64,000 nucleotides of DNA from Caballeronia insecticola (GTDB taxonomy: Bacteria > Pseudomonadota > Gammaproteobacteria > Burkholderiales > Burkholderiaceae): contig NC_021287.1 in NCBI RefSeq assembly GCF_000402035.1, positions 496,001 through 560,000 on the forward strand, in the 5' to 3' direction. Shown here in pieces: positions 26,173-37,364 of the stretch (positions are counted from its first letter, which is position 1; each line of letters begins with the position of its first letter). Under the pieces are notes generated by a model. That model ran no database searches. It saw only the letters and a list, made by a program, of their open reading frames with translations, and was not told the DNA's origin. A program made the translations under genes and the position numbers.

Positions 26173-26200
26173 TTTACATTCATTCGCGAATGTATATACA
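26173..26200 (+). promoter_or_regulatory. Promoter with embedded AcrR-like operator for the first RND operon
   Basis: A -35 TTTACA (26173-26178), 16-bp spacer and -10 TATACA (26195-26200) face the efflux operon. The 24-bp operator spans 26175-26198 with the perfect core CATTCGCGAATG (26181-26192) and flanks TACATT / TATATA. By my recollection of the E. coli AcrR operator it matches 20 of 24 positions. Repressor bound here would cover both promoter boxes. The remaining 26031-26475 region has no gene. Confidence 0.75.
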
Positions 26201-26475
26201 ATACCACCCGTTCACCAATTTTCACAATTCAGCCAGCGAGCAGAATCCGAATTAAGCTTTCATTTCGATTGCCCGTTCTGGCCGCCTTCAGGCCAATCGA
26301 CGGCGCCTTGTCAGGCGTCGTGCACGGGCGAGAAAGCCGGCGCTGCCGGCGGTTGCGCTCACTGGTCTCACTGGTTGGTTTATTGGTTGGCGTCTCACGA
26401 CGCTCGTGCGCGGCGTGGCCCGGGGAAGGCCGCCGCGCACCCACTTCACTCTCAGTCTTAGACAGAGGTCGCTCC

Positions 26476-27723
26476 ATGCGCGTCGAACGGGTTCCATTCC
26501 GCTTAATCACCGCCGCGACGGCTGCCGTGTTCCTGGCAGCGTGCGGACAAAAACAGTCAGCACCTCCGCCGCAAACGCCCGAAGTCGGCATCGTCACCGT
26601 GCAGCCGACGAGCGTGCCGGTCACTGTCGACTTGCCGGGTCGCACCAATGCGTTTCTCGTGGCGCAAGTGCGCGCACGGGTCGACGGCATCGTGCAGCGC
26701 CGCGAGTTCACCGAAGGCGCCGAGGTCAAGGCCGGTCAGCGTCTCTACAAGATCGACCCGGCGCCGTATATCGCCGCGCTGAATAACGCGAAGGCGTCGC
26801 TTTCGAAGGCGCAGGCGAACGTCGCGTCGCAGAACGCGCTGGTGCAACGCTACAAGATTCTCGTCGCGGCCAACGCCGTGTCGAAGCAGGATTACGACAA
26901 CGCCGTCGCCGCGCAGGGTCAGGCTGTGGCGGATGTCGCCGCGGGCAAGGCTTCCGTCGATACGGCGCAGATCAATCTCGGCTACACCGATGTCATCGCG
27001 CCGATCAGCGGCCGCACCGGCATCTCGCAGGTCACGCCGGGCGCGTACGTGCAGGCGAGCCAGGCGACGCTGCTCACCACCATCCAGCAGCTCGATCCGA
27101 TCTACGTCGATCTGACGCAATCGAGCGTCGAAGGGCTCAAGCTGCGCAGGCAGATTCAGGAAGGGCGTCTGCAGACCGAAGGCATCCACGCCGCGAAGGT
27201 CACGCTCGTGCTCGAAGACGGCCGCACCTACACCGAGCAGGGCAAGCTGCAGTTCTCCGACGTGAGCGTCGACCAGAGCACCGGTTCGGTGACTGTGCGC
27301 GCGATCTTCCAGAACAAGGACCGCGTGCTGCTGCCGGGCATGTTCGTGCGCGCGCGCATCCAGGAAGGCACGAACGACCACGCGCTCGTCGTGCCGCAGA
27401 TCGGCGTCACGCATGACCAGAAGGGCACGCCGACCGCGCTCGTCGTAAACAAGGACGACAAGGTCGAACTGCGCCAGCTCGTTACGAGCGCGACCTACGG
27501 CAACAACTGGGTGGTCGACAGCGGCCTGAACGCGGGCGATCGCGTGATCGTCAACGGCGTGGAGAAGGCCAAGCCCGGCATGCAGGTGAAGCCGGTCGAC
27601 GCGAAATTCCCGTATCCCGCATCCGATGCGCAGGCAGCGCAGGCGCCGGCCGCATCGAGTTCACCGGGCGCCGCTGCTCCGGCGAGCGGTGCGCACGCCG
27701 CATCGGCCGCTTCGGGCGCGTAA
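26476..27723 (+). CDS. bpeA: RND efflux periplasmic adaptor (membrane fusion protein), system 1
   Basis: 415 residues from ATG 26476. The lipoprotein signal is RVPFRLITAATAAVFLAACGQK with Cys at about residue 23, so it is inner-membrane anchored. The barrel-sandwich half-motif PGRTNAFLVAQVRARVDGIVQRREFTEGAEVKAGQRLYKIDP is followed by the coiled-coil hairpin (NNAKASLSKAQANVASQNALVQRYK..). The second lipoyl half is IAPISGRTGISQVTPGAYVQ. The tail is Ala/Ser/Pro-rich low complexity (last ~35 residues). It links the BpeB-type pump to the OprB-type channel. The operator for the divergent TetR repressor lies about 280 bp upstream. Confidence 0.92.
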   Translation: MRVERVPFRLITAATAAVFLAACGQKQSAPPPQTPEVGIVTVQPTSVPVTVDLPGRTNAFLVAQVRARVDGIVQRREFTEGAEVKAGQRLYKIDPAPYIAALNNAKASLSKAQANVASQNALVQRYKILVAANAVSKQDYDNAVAAQGQAVADVAAGKASVDTAQINLGYTDVIAPISGRTGISQVTPGAYVQASQATLLTTIQQLDPIYVDLTQSSVEGLKLRRQIQEGRLQTEGIHAAKVTLVLEDGRTYTEQGKLQFSDVSVDQSTGSVTVRAIFQNKDRVLLPGMFVRARIQEGTNDHALVVPQIGVTHDQKGTPTALVVNKDDKVELRQLVTSATYGNNWVVDSGLNAGDRVIVNGVEKAKPGMQVKPVDAKFPYPASDAQAAQAPAASSSPGAAAPASGAHAASAASGA

Positions 27724-27741
27724 CGAAAGGGAGCCTGTTAC

Positions 27742-30700
27742 ATGGCAAAGTTTTTTATCGATCGACCGATCTTCGCCTGGGTGATCGCGATCATCCTGAT
27801 GCTCGCGGGGATGGCGTCGATCTTCACGCTGCCGGTCGCGCAGTATCCGACCATCGCGCCGCCTGCGATCCAGATCAGCGCGACGTATCCGGGCGCATCG
27901 GCGAGCACCGTCGAAAACACGGTGACGCAGGTGATCGAGCAGCAGATGACCGGTCTCGACCACTTGCTGTATCTGTCGTCGACATCCGATGACTCGGGCA
28001 CGGCCACCGTCACGCTGACGTTCGCGGCGGGCACCAACCCCGACATCGCGCAGGTGCAGGTGCAGAACAAGCTGCAGCTCGCCACGCCGCTCTTGCCGCA
28101 AGTCGTGCAGCAGCTCGGCACGAAGGTCACGAAATCGAGTTCGAGCTTCCTGCTCGTGCTCGCGTTCGTGTCCGAAGACGGCAGCATGAGCAAGTACGAC
28201 CTGGCGAACTTCGTGGCGTCGAACGTGGCGGATCCGCTCTCGCGTATCGACGGCGTCGGCACCACGACGCTGTTCGGCTCGCAATACGCGATGCGCGTCT
28301 GGCTCGATGCGACCAAGCTCACAAACTATTCGCTCACGCCGGTGGACGTGAAGAACGCCATCACCAATCAGAACGTGCAGGTGGCGGCGGGCAGTCTCGG
28401 CGGCACGCCCGCGGTGCCGGGGCAGATGCTTCAGGCCACCATCACGGAAGCGACGCTGCTGCGCACGCCCGAGCAGTTCGGCGACGTTCTGCTGAAGGTG
28501 AACCAGGACGGCTCGCGCGTGCGTCTGAAGGATGTCGCGCGTATCGAGCTCGGCGGCGAAAACTACAACTTCGACACGAAGTACAACGGGCAGCCGACGG
28601 CCGGCTTCGGTATTCAGCTCGCGACGGGCGCGAACGCGCTCGCCACCGCGAAGGCGGTCCGCGCCAAGATCGACGATCTCTCGAGATACTTCCCGCACGG
28701 CCTTGTCGTGAAGTACCCGTACGACACCACGCCGTTCGTGCGGCTGTCGATCGAGGAAGTGGTCAAAACGCTGATCGAAGGTATCGTGCTCGTGTTCCTC
28801 GTGATGTATCTGTTCCTGCAGAACCTGCGGGCGACGATCATCCCGACGATCGCGGTGCCGGTCGTTCTGCTCGGCACGTTCGCGATCATGTCGGCGGTGG
28901 GCTTTTCGATCAACGTGCTGTCGATGTTCGGGCTCGTGCTCGCAATCGGCCTGCTCGTCGACGATGCGATCGTGGTCGTGGAGAACGTCGAGCGGGTGAT
29001 GTCCGAGGAGCATTTATCGCCGCGCGAAGCGACCCGCAAGGCGATGGACCAGATCACCGGCGCGCTGGTCGGCGTGGCGCTCGTGCTGTCGGCGGTGTTC
29101 GTGCCGGTGGCGTTCTCGGGCGGCTCGGTCGGGGCGATCTACCGGCAGTTCTCGCTGACGATCGTGGCCGCGATGGTGCTGTCCGTGATGGTCGCGCTGG
29201 TTCTCACGCCGGCACTGTGCGCGACGATCCTGAAGCCGCATCCGGAAGGACATCAGCCGGAAAAGACGGGCTTCTTCGGCTGGTTCAACCGCACCTTCAA
29301 CAAGAGTCAGGAGAAATACCACAGCGGCGTGCAGCACGTGATTCGCCGCTCGGGGCGCTGGCTCATCATCTATATCGTCGTGATCGTCGCGGTGGGCATG
29401 CTGTTCCTGCGTCTGCCGAAGTCGTTCCTGCCCGATGAAGATCAGGGCACGATGTTCGTGCTCGTGCAGGCGCCCGCGGGCTCCACGCAGGAATACACGG
29501 CGCATGTGCTGAAGGACGTGCAGGACTATCTGCTGAAGGACGAGAAGGCGATCGTCGAATCGGTGTTCACGGTGAACGGCTTCTCGTTCGCGGGCCGCGG
29601 CCAGAACTCCGGTCTCGTGTTCGTGCGGATGAAGGACTACGCGGACCGCCAGCACAGCAACGAGAAGGTGCAGGCGCTGGTCGGGCGCATGTTCATGCAC
29701 TTCGCGCCTTACAAAGACGCGATGATCTTCCCGGTCAACCCGCCGTCCATTCCCGAACTCGGCACGGCGGCGGGCTTCGACTTCGAGCTGCAGGATCGCG
29801 GCGGCCTCGGCCACGCGAAGCTGATGGAAGCGCGCAACATGCTGCTCGGCATGGCCGCGAAAGACCCGACGCTCGCACAGGTGCGTCCGAACGGCCTGAA
29901 CGACACGCCGCAGTTCAAGGTGAACATCGACCGCGAGAAGGCCAATGCGCTCGGCGTCCAGATTTCGGACATCGACCAGACGTTCTCGGTCGCGTGGGCG
30001 TCGCAGTACGTGAACAACTTCCTCGATGTCGATAACCGGATCAAGAAGGTCTACGTGCAGGGCGACGGTCCGTTCCGCATGAATCCGGACGACCTGAGCA
30101 AGTGGTACGTGCGCAATGGCGCCGGAACGATGGTGCCGTTCGGCGCGTTCGCGACCGGCAACTGGACCTACGGTTCGCCGAAGCTCGAGCGCTACAACGG
30201 CATCTCGGCGGTGGAAATCCAGGGCGCGGCGGCCGCGGGCAAGTCGACCGGCCAGGCGATGACGGCCATGGAAGCGATCGCGGCGAAGCTGCCGGCGGGC
30301 ATCGGCTACGAATGGACCGGGCTGTCGTATCAGGAACGCCAGTCGGGTTCGCAGGCGCCGATTCTGTACGGCATCTCGATTCTCGTCGTGTTCCTGTGTC
30401 TTGCGGCGCTGTATGAAAGCTGGTCGATTCCGTTCTCGGTGATCATGGTCGTGCCGCTCGGCGTGCTGGGCGCGCTGTTGGCCGCCACGCTGCGCGGTCT
30501 GGAAAACGACGTGTTCTTCCAGGTCGGCCTGTTGACGACGGTGGGTCTGTCGGCGAAGAACGCGATTCTGATTGTGGAATTCGCGCGCGAACTGCGCATG
30601 CAGGGCATGTCGACGGTCGAAGCGGCGATGGAAGCGGCGCGCCTGCGGTTGCGCCCGATTCTCATGACCTCGCTCGCGTTCATTCTCGGCGTGATGCCGC

Positions 30701-30915
30701 TCGCGATCAGCAACGGCGCGGGCTCGGCGAGCCAGCATGCGATCGGCACCGGCGTGATCGGCGGCATGTTGACCGCCACCTTCCTTGCCATCTTCATGAT
30801 CCCGATGTTCTTCGTCGTGATCTCGAAGTTCAGCAAGTCCAAGGATGTGCCGTCGCCGGGTACGTCGGGCGATTTCGACGGCCCGCAGCACGGCACCGAT
30901 AAGGAAGGACATTGA
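27742..30915 (+). CDS. bpeB: RND multidrug efflux inner-membrane transporter, HAE1 family, system 1
   Basis: A 1057-residue full-length AcrB/BpeB-type proton-driven pump. The first membrane helix is [40 protein letters not shown]4 carries the proton-relay Asp pair in [25 protein letters not shown]10 carries the relay Lys in [24 protein letters not shown]. The pore and docking domains are intact. The adaptor ends 18 bp before it and the channel gene starts 1 bp after its stop. Substrates of BpeAB-like pumps include aminoglycosides, macrolides and quorum-sensing molecules, but specificity here is inference. Confidence 0.94.
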   Translation: MAKFFIDRPIFAWVIAIILMLAGMASIFTLPVAQYPTIAPPAIQISATYPGASASTVENTVTQVIEQQMTGLDHLLYLSSTSDDSGTATVTLTFAAGTNPDIAQVQVQNKLQLATPLLPQVVQQLGTKVTKSSSSFLLVLAFVSEDGSMSKYDLANFVASNVADPLSRIDGVGTTTLFGSQYAMRVWLDATKLTNYSLTPVDVKNAITNQNVQVAAGSLGGTPAVPGQMLQATITEATLLRTPEQFGDVLLKVNQDGSRVRLKDVARIELGGENYNFDTKYNGQPTAGFGIQLATGANALATAKAVRAKIDDLSRYFPHGLVVKYPYDTTPFVRLSIEEVVKTLIEGIVLVFLVMYLFLQNLRATIIPTIAVPVVLLGTFAIMSAVGFSINVLSMFGLVLAIGLLVDDAIVVVENVERVMSEEHLSPREATRKAMDQITGALVGVALVLSAVFVPVAFSGGSVGAIYRQFSLTIVAAMVLSVMVALVLTPALCATILKPHPEGHQPEKTGFFGWFNRTFNKSQEKYHSGVQHVIRRSGRWLIIYIVVIVAVGMLFLRLPKSFLPDEDQGTMFVLVQAPAGSTQEYTAHVLKDVQDYLLKDEKAIVESVFTVNGFSFAGRGQNSGLVFVRMKDYADRQHSNEKVQALVGRMFMHFAPYKDAMIFPVNPPSIPELGTAAGFDFELQDRGGLGHAKLMEARNMLLGMAAKDPTLAQVRPNGLNDTPQFKVNIDREKANALGVQISDIDQTFSVAWASQYVNNFLDVDNRIKKVYVQGDGPFRMNPDDLSKWYVRNGAGTMVPFGAFATGNWTYGSPKLERYNGISAVEIQGAAAAGKSTGQAMTAMEAIAAKLPAGIGYEWTGLSYQERQSGSQAPILYGISILVVFLCLAALYESWSIPFSVIMVVPLGVLGALLAATLRGLENDVFFQVGLLTTVGLSAKNAILIVEFARELRMQGMSTVEAAMEAARLRLRPILMTSLAFILGVMPLAISNGAGSASQHAIGTGVIGGMLTATFLAIFMIPMFFVVISKFSKSKDVPSPGTSGDFDGPQHGTDKEGH

Positions 30916-30916
30916 G

Positions 30917-32443
30917 ATGCTTAAACATTCCTTGATCGCGGCCGCCGTGACGATATTCGCGGCCGGCTGCACGCTCCAGCCGAAGTACGATCGGCCTGAC
31001 GCGCCCGTCACGCAGACGTTTCCGGAGGGCGGCGTGTACGCGAATCAGCCGGACGCGTCGTCGACGGCGAGCAACGGCCGAAGCGCGAGCGGGCAGAGCG
31101 CGCCGGACATCGGCTGGCGCAATTTCTTCGCCGACGCGCGCCTGCAGAAGATCGTCGAACTCGCGCTGAAGAACAACCGCGACCTGCGTGTTTCGGTGCT
31201 CAACGTCGAGGCGTCGCGCGCGCAGTATCAGATCACGCGCGCGGCCCTCTTCCCGACGCTCGACGGAGCGGCGTCGCAGAACAAGCAGCGCACGCCGAAG
31301 AATCTGTCGTTCTTCAACCAGACGATCTCGAACACGTACAGCGTGGGCCTGAACGCATCGTGGGAAATCGACTTCTTCGGCCGCATCCGCAGCCTTAACG
31401 ATCAGGCGCTCGCGCTATATCTGTCGACGGCCGAATCGCGCAAGGCGGCGGAAATTGCACTGGTGTCGTCGGTAGCGGACCAGTATCTGACGATGCTCGC
31501 CTTCGACGATCAACTGCAAGTCACGCAGAACACGCTCAAGACGGCACAGGAGTCGTTCCGCATCACGAAGCTGCAGTACGACAACGGCACCGGCACCGAG
31601 CTGGATCTGCGTCAGTCGGAAGGCGTCGTCGAGCAGGCGCACGCGAATCTGCAAGAGCAGGCGCGGTTTCGCGCGCAGGCCGAGAACGCGCTCGTGCTGC
31701 TTGTGGGCGAGCCGTTGCCCGCCGATCTGCCGCCGGGCATGCCGCTCGACACGCAGAACCTGCTGTCGGACATTCCGGCGGGTTTGCCGTCCGATCTGCT
31801 GACGCGCCGTCCGGACATCGCCGCGGCCGAGCAGTCGCTGCTCGCGGCCAACGCGAACATCGGCGCGGCGCGTGCGGCGTTCTTCCCGCGCGTCTCGCTG
31901 ACGGGCAGCTTCGGCACGCTTTCGCCGACGCTCGGCGGCCTGTTCAAGCCGGGCTCGGCGGCGTGGTCGTTCGCGCCGCAGATCACGGTGCCGATTTTCG
32001 AGGGCGGGCAGAACCGGGCCAATCTCGATCTGGCGAACGTGCAGAAGCGCATCGAGATCGCCAACTACGAGAAGGCGATCCAGACCGCGTTCCGCGAAGT
32101 GGCCGACGGACTCGCCGCGCGCGGCACGTTCGACCAGCAGATCAAGTCGCTCGAGCGTTTCGTGAATTCGCAGAGCCGGCGTCTCGAATTGTCGGATCTG
32201 CGCTATCGCAACGGCGTGGACAGCTATCTCGCGGTGCTGACCGCGCAGACGGCGCTGTACGAGGCGCAGCAACTGCTGATCACGGCGCGTCTGAATCGCC
32301 TGACCAACCTCGTCGATCTGTATCAGTTCATGGGCGGCGGCTGGATCGAGCATTCCGGCGATGCACCGCGTCCGGCGGATGCGCCCGTCGACTACGGTTC
32401 GCAAGGCGCACCGCAGCCGGCGTCCGCTCCGGCGGCGAGTTAA
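30917..32443 (+). CDS. oprB: RND efflux outer-membrane channel lipoprotein (NodT/OprM family), system 1
   Basis: 508 residues from ATG 30917 with a lipoprotein signal (KHSLIAAAVTIFAAGCTLQPKYDRP, lipobox AAGC). TolC-like repeats show NNRDLRVSVLNVEASRAQYQITRAALFPTLDG in the first half and ANANIGAARAAFFPRVSLTGSFGTLSPTLGGLF in the second, ending YQFMGGGWIEHSGDAPR. The last ~30 residues are Pro/Ala-rich. It is the third gene of the operon. A 9-bp duplication covers its stop codon and a terminator follows at 32505. Confidence 0.92.
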   Translation: MLKHSLIAAAVTIFAAGCTLQPKYDRPDAPVTQTFPEGGVYANQPDASSTASNGRSASGQSAPDIGWRNFFADARLQKIVELALKNNRDLRVSVLNVEASRAQYQITRAALFPTLDGAASQNKQRTPKNLSFFNQTISNTYSVGLNASWEIDFFGRIRSLNDQALALYLSTAESRKAAEIALVSSVADQYLTMLAFDDQLQVTQNTLKTAQESFRITKLQYDNGTGTELDLRQSEGVVEQAHANLQEQARFRAQAENALVLLVGEPLPADLPPGMPLDTQNLLSDIPAGLPSDLLTRRPDIAAAEQSLLAANANIGAARAAFFPRVSLTGSFGTLSPTLGGLFKPGSAAWSFAPQITVPIFEGGQNRANLDLANVQKRIEIANYEKAIQTAFREVADGLAARGTFDQQIKSLERFVNSQSRRLELSDLRYRNGVDSYLAVLTAQTALYEAQQLLITARLNRLTNLVDLYQFMGGGWIEHSGDAPRPADAPVDYGSQGAPQPASAPAAS

Positions 32444-32459
32444 TCGGCGAAATCGGCGA
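32442..32459 (+). repeat. 9-bp tandem duplication starting in the stop codon of the first channel gene
   Basis: AATCGGCGA at 32442-32450 is repeated at 32451-32459. The stop TAA is 32441-32443. Confidence 0.75.
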
Positions 32460-32504
32460 GGGCGCGAGACAAGCGCTTCGCGTCGTCATACCCGAGTGTC
32501 AGGA

Positions 32505-32534
32505 AGCCCGGCCGCGTGCCGGGCTTTTTGTTTT
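32505..32534 (+). terminator. Intrinsic terminator of the first RND operon
   Basis: Stem AGCCCGG (32505-32511) / CCGGGCT (32519-32525) with a 7-nt loop. TTTTTGTTTTG follows. Confidence 0.88.
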
Positions 32535-32590
32535 GCGGTTTCGTCACATTTAGTCAATCGACGTCACATTATTTAGTATTAGGTGGGTGC

Positions 32591-32617
32591 TTAGGAATCC
32601 TAATATCGATCGATATT
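32591..32617 (+). promoter_or_regulatory. Overlapping palindromes upstream of the second RND operon
   Basis: TTAGGAATCCTAA (32591-32603) is a 6+1+6 inverted repeat. It overlaps a perfect 16-bp palindrome AATATCGATCGATATT (32602-32617). Both lie in the AT-rich 32535-32932 interval upstream of the second efflux operon and are good operator candidates. No regulator gene is adjacent. Confidence 0.5.
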
Positions 32618-32716
32618 TATAATCATCTGTTCGTTTACTTTGGAACGGCATTTCGCATATCCGCGATTCCGTCATCCAGCCAGACCTGATGTATGTCTGG
32701 GCGTCGTTCGCCGATG

Positions 32717-32732
32717 AATTCGCCCGCGAATT
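32717..32732 (+). promoter_or_regulatory. Inverted repeat upstream of the second RND operon
   Basis: AATTCGC (32717-32723) and GCGAATT (32726-32732) with a 2-bp centre. It shares the TTCGC/GCGAA core of the operator in front of the first RND operon but lacks its TACAT/TGTAT arms. Confidence 0.45.
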
Positions 32733-32932
32733 TGTCAAAAAGTTAGTTATCCAAAAATTCAACCGTCGTTCCGGAAGGCTAAGACTTTGCCGGAACCGCC
32801 GGCGGCCCTCCGCCATGCGTCGCGGCAATCAGCTGCTTCCAGCGCGCCTGCGAGTTCGTGCGCGCTGACGTGCGCTGATGTGCGCCGACGTGCGCGCTTT
32901 TCATCTTCAGTCATCAAAGAGGTTCGCGTTCC

Positions 32933-34165
32933 ATGCGTCTCACATTGATTCAACGGATTCCATGCCGCCTCATCGGTGTCACGACTCTCGCGCTGCTGGC
33001 CGCCGCATGCGGGGACAAACCGCCCGCGATGCCGCCGCAGCAGACGCCCGAAGTCGGCGTCGTCACGCTCGAAACGGCGGCGGTGCCCGTCACGACCGAA
33101 CTGACGGGCCGCACAAGCGCCTTCCTCGATGCACAGGTCCGCGCGCGCGTCGACGGCATCGTGCTGCGCCGCGAATTTACCGAAGGCGGCCTCGTCAAGG
33201 CGGGTCAGCGTCTGTACAAGATCGATCCCGCGCCGTACATCGCGCAATTGAACAACGCGAAGGCTTCGTATGCGAAGGCGCAGGCGACCCTGATCTCCTC
33301 GACCGCGCAGGCAGCGCGATACAAGGTGCTCGTCGAGGCGAACGCGGTCAGCAAGCAGGACTACGACAACGCGGTCGCCTCGCAAGCCGAGGCGCGGGCC
33401 AACGTCGCGGCGGCGAAGGCGGCTATCGACACCGCGCAGATCAACCTCAGCTATACCGATGTGACCTCGCCCGTCACGGGTCAGGCCAGCATTTCGCAGG
33501 TCACGCCCGGCGCGTATGTGCAGGCGTCGCAGGCCACGCTGATGGTGAGCGTCCGTCAACTCGACCCGATGTACGTCGATCTGACGCAATCGAGCCTCGA
33601 CGGTCTGAAGCTGCGCCGTCAGATTCAGGAAGGACGGCTCTCGACGAACGGCCCGGACGCCGCGCGCGTCACGCTGATCCTGGAGGACGGCCGCGTTTAT
33701 CCGGAGCAGGGCAAGCTGCAATTCAGCGACGTGACCGTGGACCCGTCCACCGGTTCGGTGACGGTGCGCGCGATCTTCCAGAACAAGGACCGCGTGCTGC
33801 TGCCGGGCATGTTCGTGCGGGCGCGTATCGAGGAAGGCGTGAATCCGAGCGCGCTCGTCGTGCCGGTACAAGGCGTGTCGCATGACCAGAAGGGCACGGC
33901 GCTCGCGATGGTCGTCGGACACGACAACAAGGTGACGATGCGTCCGCTCGTGACGGCGGGCACCTACGGCCAGAGCTGGGTCGTCGACAGCGGCCTGAAT
34001 GCCGGCGACCGCGTGATCGTCGAGGGCGTGGACAAGGTGCGTCCGGGCATGGAAGTGAAGGCCGTGCCCGCGCATCTGCCGGCGCAGGCGTCCGCGGAAC
34101 CGGGAGGCGCAGGCGTGGCTGCTGCATCGCCCGCATCGGCCGCGTCCCACGCGTCCGGCGCCTGA
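32933..34165 (+). CDS. RND efflux periplasmic adaptor, system 2
   Basis: A 410-residue lipoprotein (PCRLIGVTTLALLAAACGDKP). It is clearly a paralogue of the adaptor at 26476 (shared ARVDGIVxRREFTEG, VKAGQRLYKIDPAPYIA.LNNAKAS, NAVSKQDYDNAVA, SQVTPGAYVQASQATL and QDK-rich barrel motifs). It has the same domain order: lipoyl halves around a coiled-coil hairpin, then the beta-barrel and membrane-proximal domain. It also ends in an Ala/Ser/Pro tail. It starts a second complete efflux operon 489 bp after the first channel gene. Confidence 0.92.
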   Translation: MRLTLIQRIPCRLIGVTTLALLAAACGDKPPAMPPQQTPEVGVVTLETAAVPVTTELTGRTSAFLDAQVRARVDGIVLRREFTEGGLVKAGQRLYKIDPAPYIAQLNNAKASYAKAQATLISSTAQAARYKVLVEANAVSKQDYDNAVASQAEARANVAAAKAAIDTAQINLSYTDVTSPVTGQASISQVTPGAYVQASQATLMVSVRQLDPMYVDLTQSSLDGLKLRRQIQEGRLSTNGPDAARVTLILEDGRVYPEQGKLQFSDVTVDPSTGSVTVRAIFQNKDRVLLPGMFVRARIEEGVNPSALVVPVQGVSHDQKGTALAMVVGHDNKVTMRPLVTAGTYGQSWVVDSGLNAGDRVIVEGVDKVRPGMEVKAVPAHLPAQASAEPGGAGVAAASPASAASHASGA

Positions 34166-34183
34166 GGACGGGAGACGCGTTCC

Positions 34184-37100
34184 ATGGCCAAGTTCTTCAT
34201 CGATCGTCCGATCTTCGCGTGGGTGGTCGCCATCATCCTGATGCTGGCGGGCATCGCGTCCGTGGCGACATTGCCGGTCGCGCAATATCCGACCATCGCG
34301 CCGCCTTCCATTTCGGTCAGCGCCACCTATCCGGGGGCGTCGGCGCAAACCGTCGAAAACACGGTGACGCAGGTGATCGAGCAGCAGATGAGCGGTCTCG
34401 ACCATCTGCTGTATCTCGCTTCCAGTTCCGACGACAGCGGCACCGCAACCGTCACGCTGACCTTCGCGGCGGGCACGAATGCCGACATCGCGCAGGTGCA
34501 GGTGCAGAACAAGCTGCAGCTCGCCACGCCCAATCTGCCGATGGCCGTGCAGCAAATGGGCACGCGCGTAACCAAATCGAGCAGCAGCTTCCTGCTGGTG
34601 CTTGCGTTCGTGTCGGAAGACGGCCGCATGAGCCGCGACGACCTCGCGAACTACGTGGCGTCCCACGTGCAGGATCCGATCAGCCGCCTGGACGGCGTCG
34701 GCACGGTCACGCTGTTCGGCTCGCAGTACGCCATGCGCGTCTGGCTCGATGCGGACAAGCTCGCCAAGTACAGCCTCACGCCGGTCGATGTGCAAAACGC
34801 GCTGCAAGCGCAGAACGTGCAGATCGCGGGCGGTCAGCTCGGCGGCACGCCTGCCGTGCCGGGACAGTCGATGCAGGCGACCATCACCGAGGCAACCTTG
34901 CTGCGCACGCCGGAGGAGTTCGGCAACGTGATGCTGAAGGTGAATCAGGACGGCTCGCAAGTGCGCCTGAAGGATGTGGCGCGCGTCGGCCTCGGCGGCG
35001 AGAACTACAACATCGAGACGCAGTACAACGGCCGGCCGGCAGCAGGCTTCGGTATTCAGCTCGCGACGGGCGCGAACGCGCTTGCAACGGCCAAGGCGGT
35101 GCGCGCGAAGGTCGATGAGTTGTCGGGTTACTTCCCGCCCGGTGTGGTCGTGAAATATCCGTACGACACCACGCCGTTCGTCAAGCAGTCCATCTCCGAC
35201 GTGGTGAAGACGCTGATCGAGGCCATCGTGCTGGTGTTCCTCGTCATGTATCTGTTCCTGCAGAACCTGCGCGCCACGCTGATCCCGACGCTCGCGGTGC
35301 CGGTCGTGCTGCTCGGCACGTTCGCCATCATGGGCGCGGCGGGGTTCTCCATCAATACGTTGTCGATGTTCGGGCTCGTGCTCGCCATCGGCCTGTTGGT
35401 GGACGATGCGATCGTGGTCGTCGAAAACGTCGAGCGCGTGATGTCCGAGGAGGGCCTGCCGCCGAAGGAAGCGACCAGAAAGGCGATGAGCCAGATTACC
35501 GGCGCGCTGATCGGCGTGGCGCTCGTGCTCGGCGCGGTGTTCGTGCCGGTCGCGTTCTCGGGCGGCTCGGTGGGCGCGATCTATCGTCAGTTCTCGCTGA
35601 CGATCGTCTCGGCCATGGGCTTGTCCGTCCTCACCGCGATGATCTTCACGCCGGCGCTGTGCGCGACCCTTCTGAAGCCGGTGCCGAAGGGCCATCACGA
35701 GAAAAAGACCGGCTTCCTCGGCTGGTTCAACCGTACTTTCGCGCGGGGGCAGGAGAAGTATCACAGCGGCGTGTCTCACGTGATCCGTCGCTCGGGGCGA
35801 TTCCTGATCCTCTATCTCGTGATCATCGCGGCTCTCGCGATGCTCTTCACGCGCTTGCCCAAGGCATTTTTGCCCGACGAAGACCAAGGCACGATGTTCG
35901 TGCTCGTCGCGACGCCTTCCGGCTCGACGCAGGAAATGACGCAGCGCGCGCTCGACGACGTCGCCGGCTATCTGCTGAAGCAGGAGAGCTCGGTTGTCGA
36001 GTCGGTGTTCACGGTGAACGGCTTCAGCTTCGCGGGGCGCGGGCAGAACTCGGGTCTCGTGTTCGTGCGGCTGAAGGACTTCGCGCAGCGTCAGAGCGCG
36101 AACGAGAAAGTGCAGGCGCTCGTGGGCCGCACGTTCGGCCGCTTCGCGGGCTACAAGAGTGCGTTCGTGTTTCCGGTGAATCCGCCGTCCATTCCCGAAC
36201 TGGGCACCGCCGCGGGCTTCGACTTCCAGTTGCAGGACCGCGCCGGTCTCGGCCACGAAGCGCTCATGCAGGCGCGCGGGCAACTGCTCGGCATGGCCGC
36301 GAAGGACCCGTCGCTAGCACAGGTGCGTCCGAACGGCCTTAGCGACACCGCGCAGTTCAAGGTGAACATCGACCGGGAGAAGGCGCTCGCGCAGGGCGTC
36401 GATCCGTCCATGATCGACCAGACGTTCTCGATCGTGTGGGCATCGAAGTATGTGAACAACTTCCTCGATAGCGACAGCCGCATCAAGAAGGTGTACATGC
36501 AGGGCGATGCACCGTTCCGCATGTCGCCCGAAGACCTGAACAAATGGTACGTGCGCAATGCGTCGGGTTCGATGGTGCCGTTCTCCTCGTTCGCCTCGGG
36601 CGAATGGGGCTACGGTTCGCCGAAGCTCGAACGCTACAACGGACTTTCGTCGGTCGAGATTCAGGGCGTCGCGGCACCGGGCAAATCCACCGGTCAGGCG
36701 ATGACGGCAATGGAAGCGCTTGCCGCGAAGCTGCCGGCGGGCATCGGCTACGAGTGGACGGGTCTGTCGTATCAGCAGATCCAGTCCGGCTCGCAGGCGC
36801 CGATTCTCTACGGCATCTCGATTCTCGTCGTGTTCCTGTGTCTCGCGGCGCTGTATGAGAGCTGGTCGATTCCGTTCTCCGTGATCATGGTCGTGCCGCT
36901 CGGCGTGATCGGCGCGCTGCTCGCCGTGTCGCTGCGCGGTCTGGAGAACGACGTGTTCTTCCAGGTCGGCCTGTTGACCACGGTCGGCTTGTCGGCGAAG
37001 AACGCGATTCTGATCGTCGAGTTCGCCCGCGAGCTTCAGCTCTCGCAAAACATGGGGCCGGTTGAAGCGGCGCTCGAAGCCGCGCGCCTGCGCCTGCGCC

Positions 37101-37363
37101 CCATTCTCATGACCTCGCTCGCCTTCATTCTCGGCACGCTGCCGCTCGCGATCAGCGACGGCGCGGGTTCGGCCAGCCAGCATGCAATCGGCACGGGCGT
37201 GATCGGCGGCATGGTCACCGCAACCTTCCTCGCCATTTTCATGGTGCCGATGTTCTTCGTCGTCGTGCGTACGCGCTTCGGCGGCGAGAAGGAAGACGTG
37301 AATGCCGCGCTCGCGCGTGACGAACGGAAGCGCCGCGCGCAATCAGGCAACGAAGGACACTGA
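34184..37363 (+). CDS. RND multidrug efflux inner-membrane transporter, HAE1 family, system 2
   Basis: A 1059-residue AcrB-type pump, paralogous along its whole length to the one at 27742. The differences lie mainly in the periplasmic porter loops (for example [23 protein letters not shown] against [15 protein letters not shown]..) and the C-terminal tail ([23 protein letters not shown]). The TM4 Asp pair ([18 protein letters not shown]) and TM10 Lys ([16 protein letters not shown]) are intact, so it should be functional. The adaptor ends 18 bp upstream, the same spacing as in system 1. Confidence 0.93.
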   Translation: MAKFFIDRPIFAWVVAIILMLAGIASVATLPVAQYPTIAPPSISVSATYPGASAQTVENTVTQVIEQQMSGLDHLLYLASSSDDSGTATVTLTFAAGTNADIAQVQVQNKLQLATPNLPMAVQQMGTRVTKSSSSFLLVLAFVSEDGRMSRDDLANYVASHVQDPISRLDGVGTVTLFGSQYAMRVWLDADKLAKYSLTPVDVQNALQAQNVQIAGGQLGGTPAVPGQSMQATITEATLLRTPEEFGNVMLKVNQDGSQVRLKDVARVGLGGENYNIETQYNGRPAAGFGIQLATGANALATAKAVRAKVDELSGYFPPGVVVKYPYDTTPFVKQSISDVVKTLIEAIVLVFLVMYLFLQNLRATLIPTLAVPVVLLGTFAIMGAAGFSINTLSMFGLVLAIGLLVDDAIVVVENVERVMSEEGLPPKEATRKAMSQITGALIGVALVLGAVFVPVAFSGGSVGAIYRQFSLTIVSAMGLSVLTAMIFTPALCATLLKPVPKGHHEKKTGFLGWFNRTFARGQEKYHSGVSHVIRRSGRFLILYLVIIAALAMLFTRLPKAFLPDEDQGTMFVLVATPSGSTQEMTQRALDDVAGYLLKQESSVVESVFTVNGFSFAGRGQNSGLVFVRLKDFAQRQSANEKVQALVGRTFGRFAGYKSAFVFPVNPPSIPELGTAAGFDFQLQDRAGLGHEALMQARGQLLGMAAKDPSLAQVRPNGLSDTAQFKVNIDREKALAQGVDPSMIDQTFSIVWASKYVNNFLDSDSRIKKVYMQGDAPFRMSPEDLNKWYVRNASGSMVPFSSFASGEWGYGSPKLERYNGLSSVEIQGVAAPGKSTGQAMTAMEALAAKLPAGIGYEWTGLSYQQIQSGSQAPILYGISILVVFLCLAALYESWSIPFSVIMVVPLGVIGALLAVSLRGLENDVFFQVGLLTTVGLSAKNAILIVEFARELQLSQNMGPVEAALEAARLRLRPILMTSLAFILGTLPLAISDGAGSASQHAIGTGVIGGMVTATFLAIFMVPMFFVVVRTRFGGEKEDVNAALARDERKRRAQSGNEGH

Positions 37364-37364
37364 C

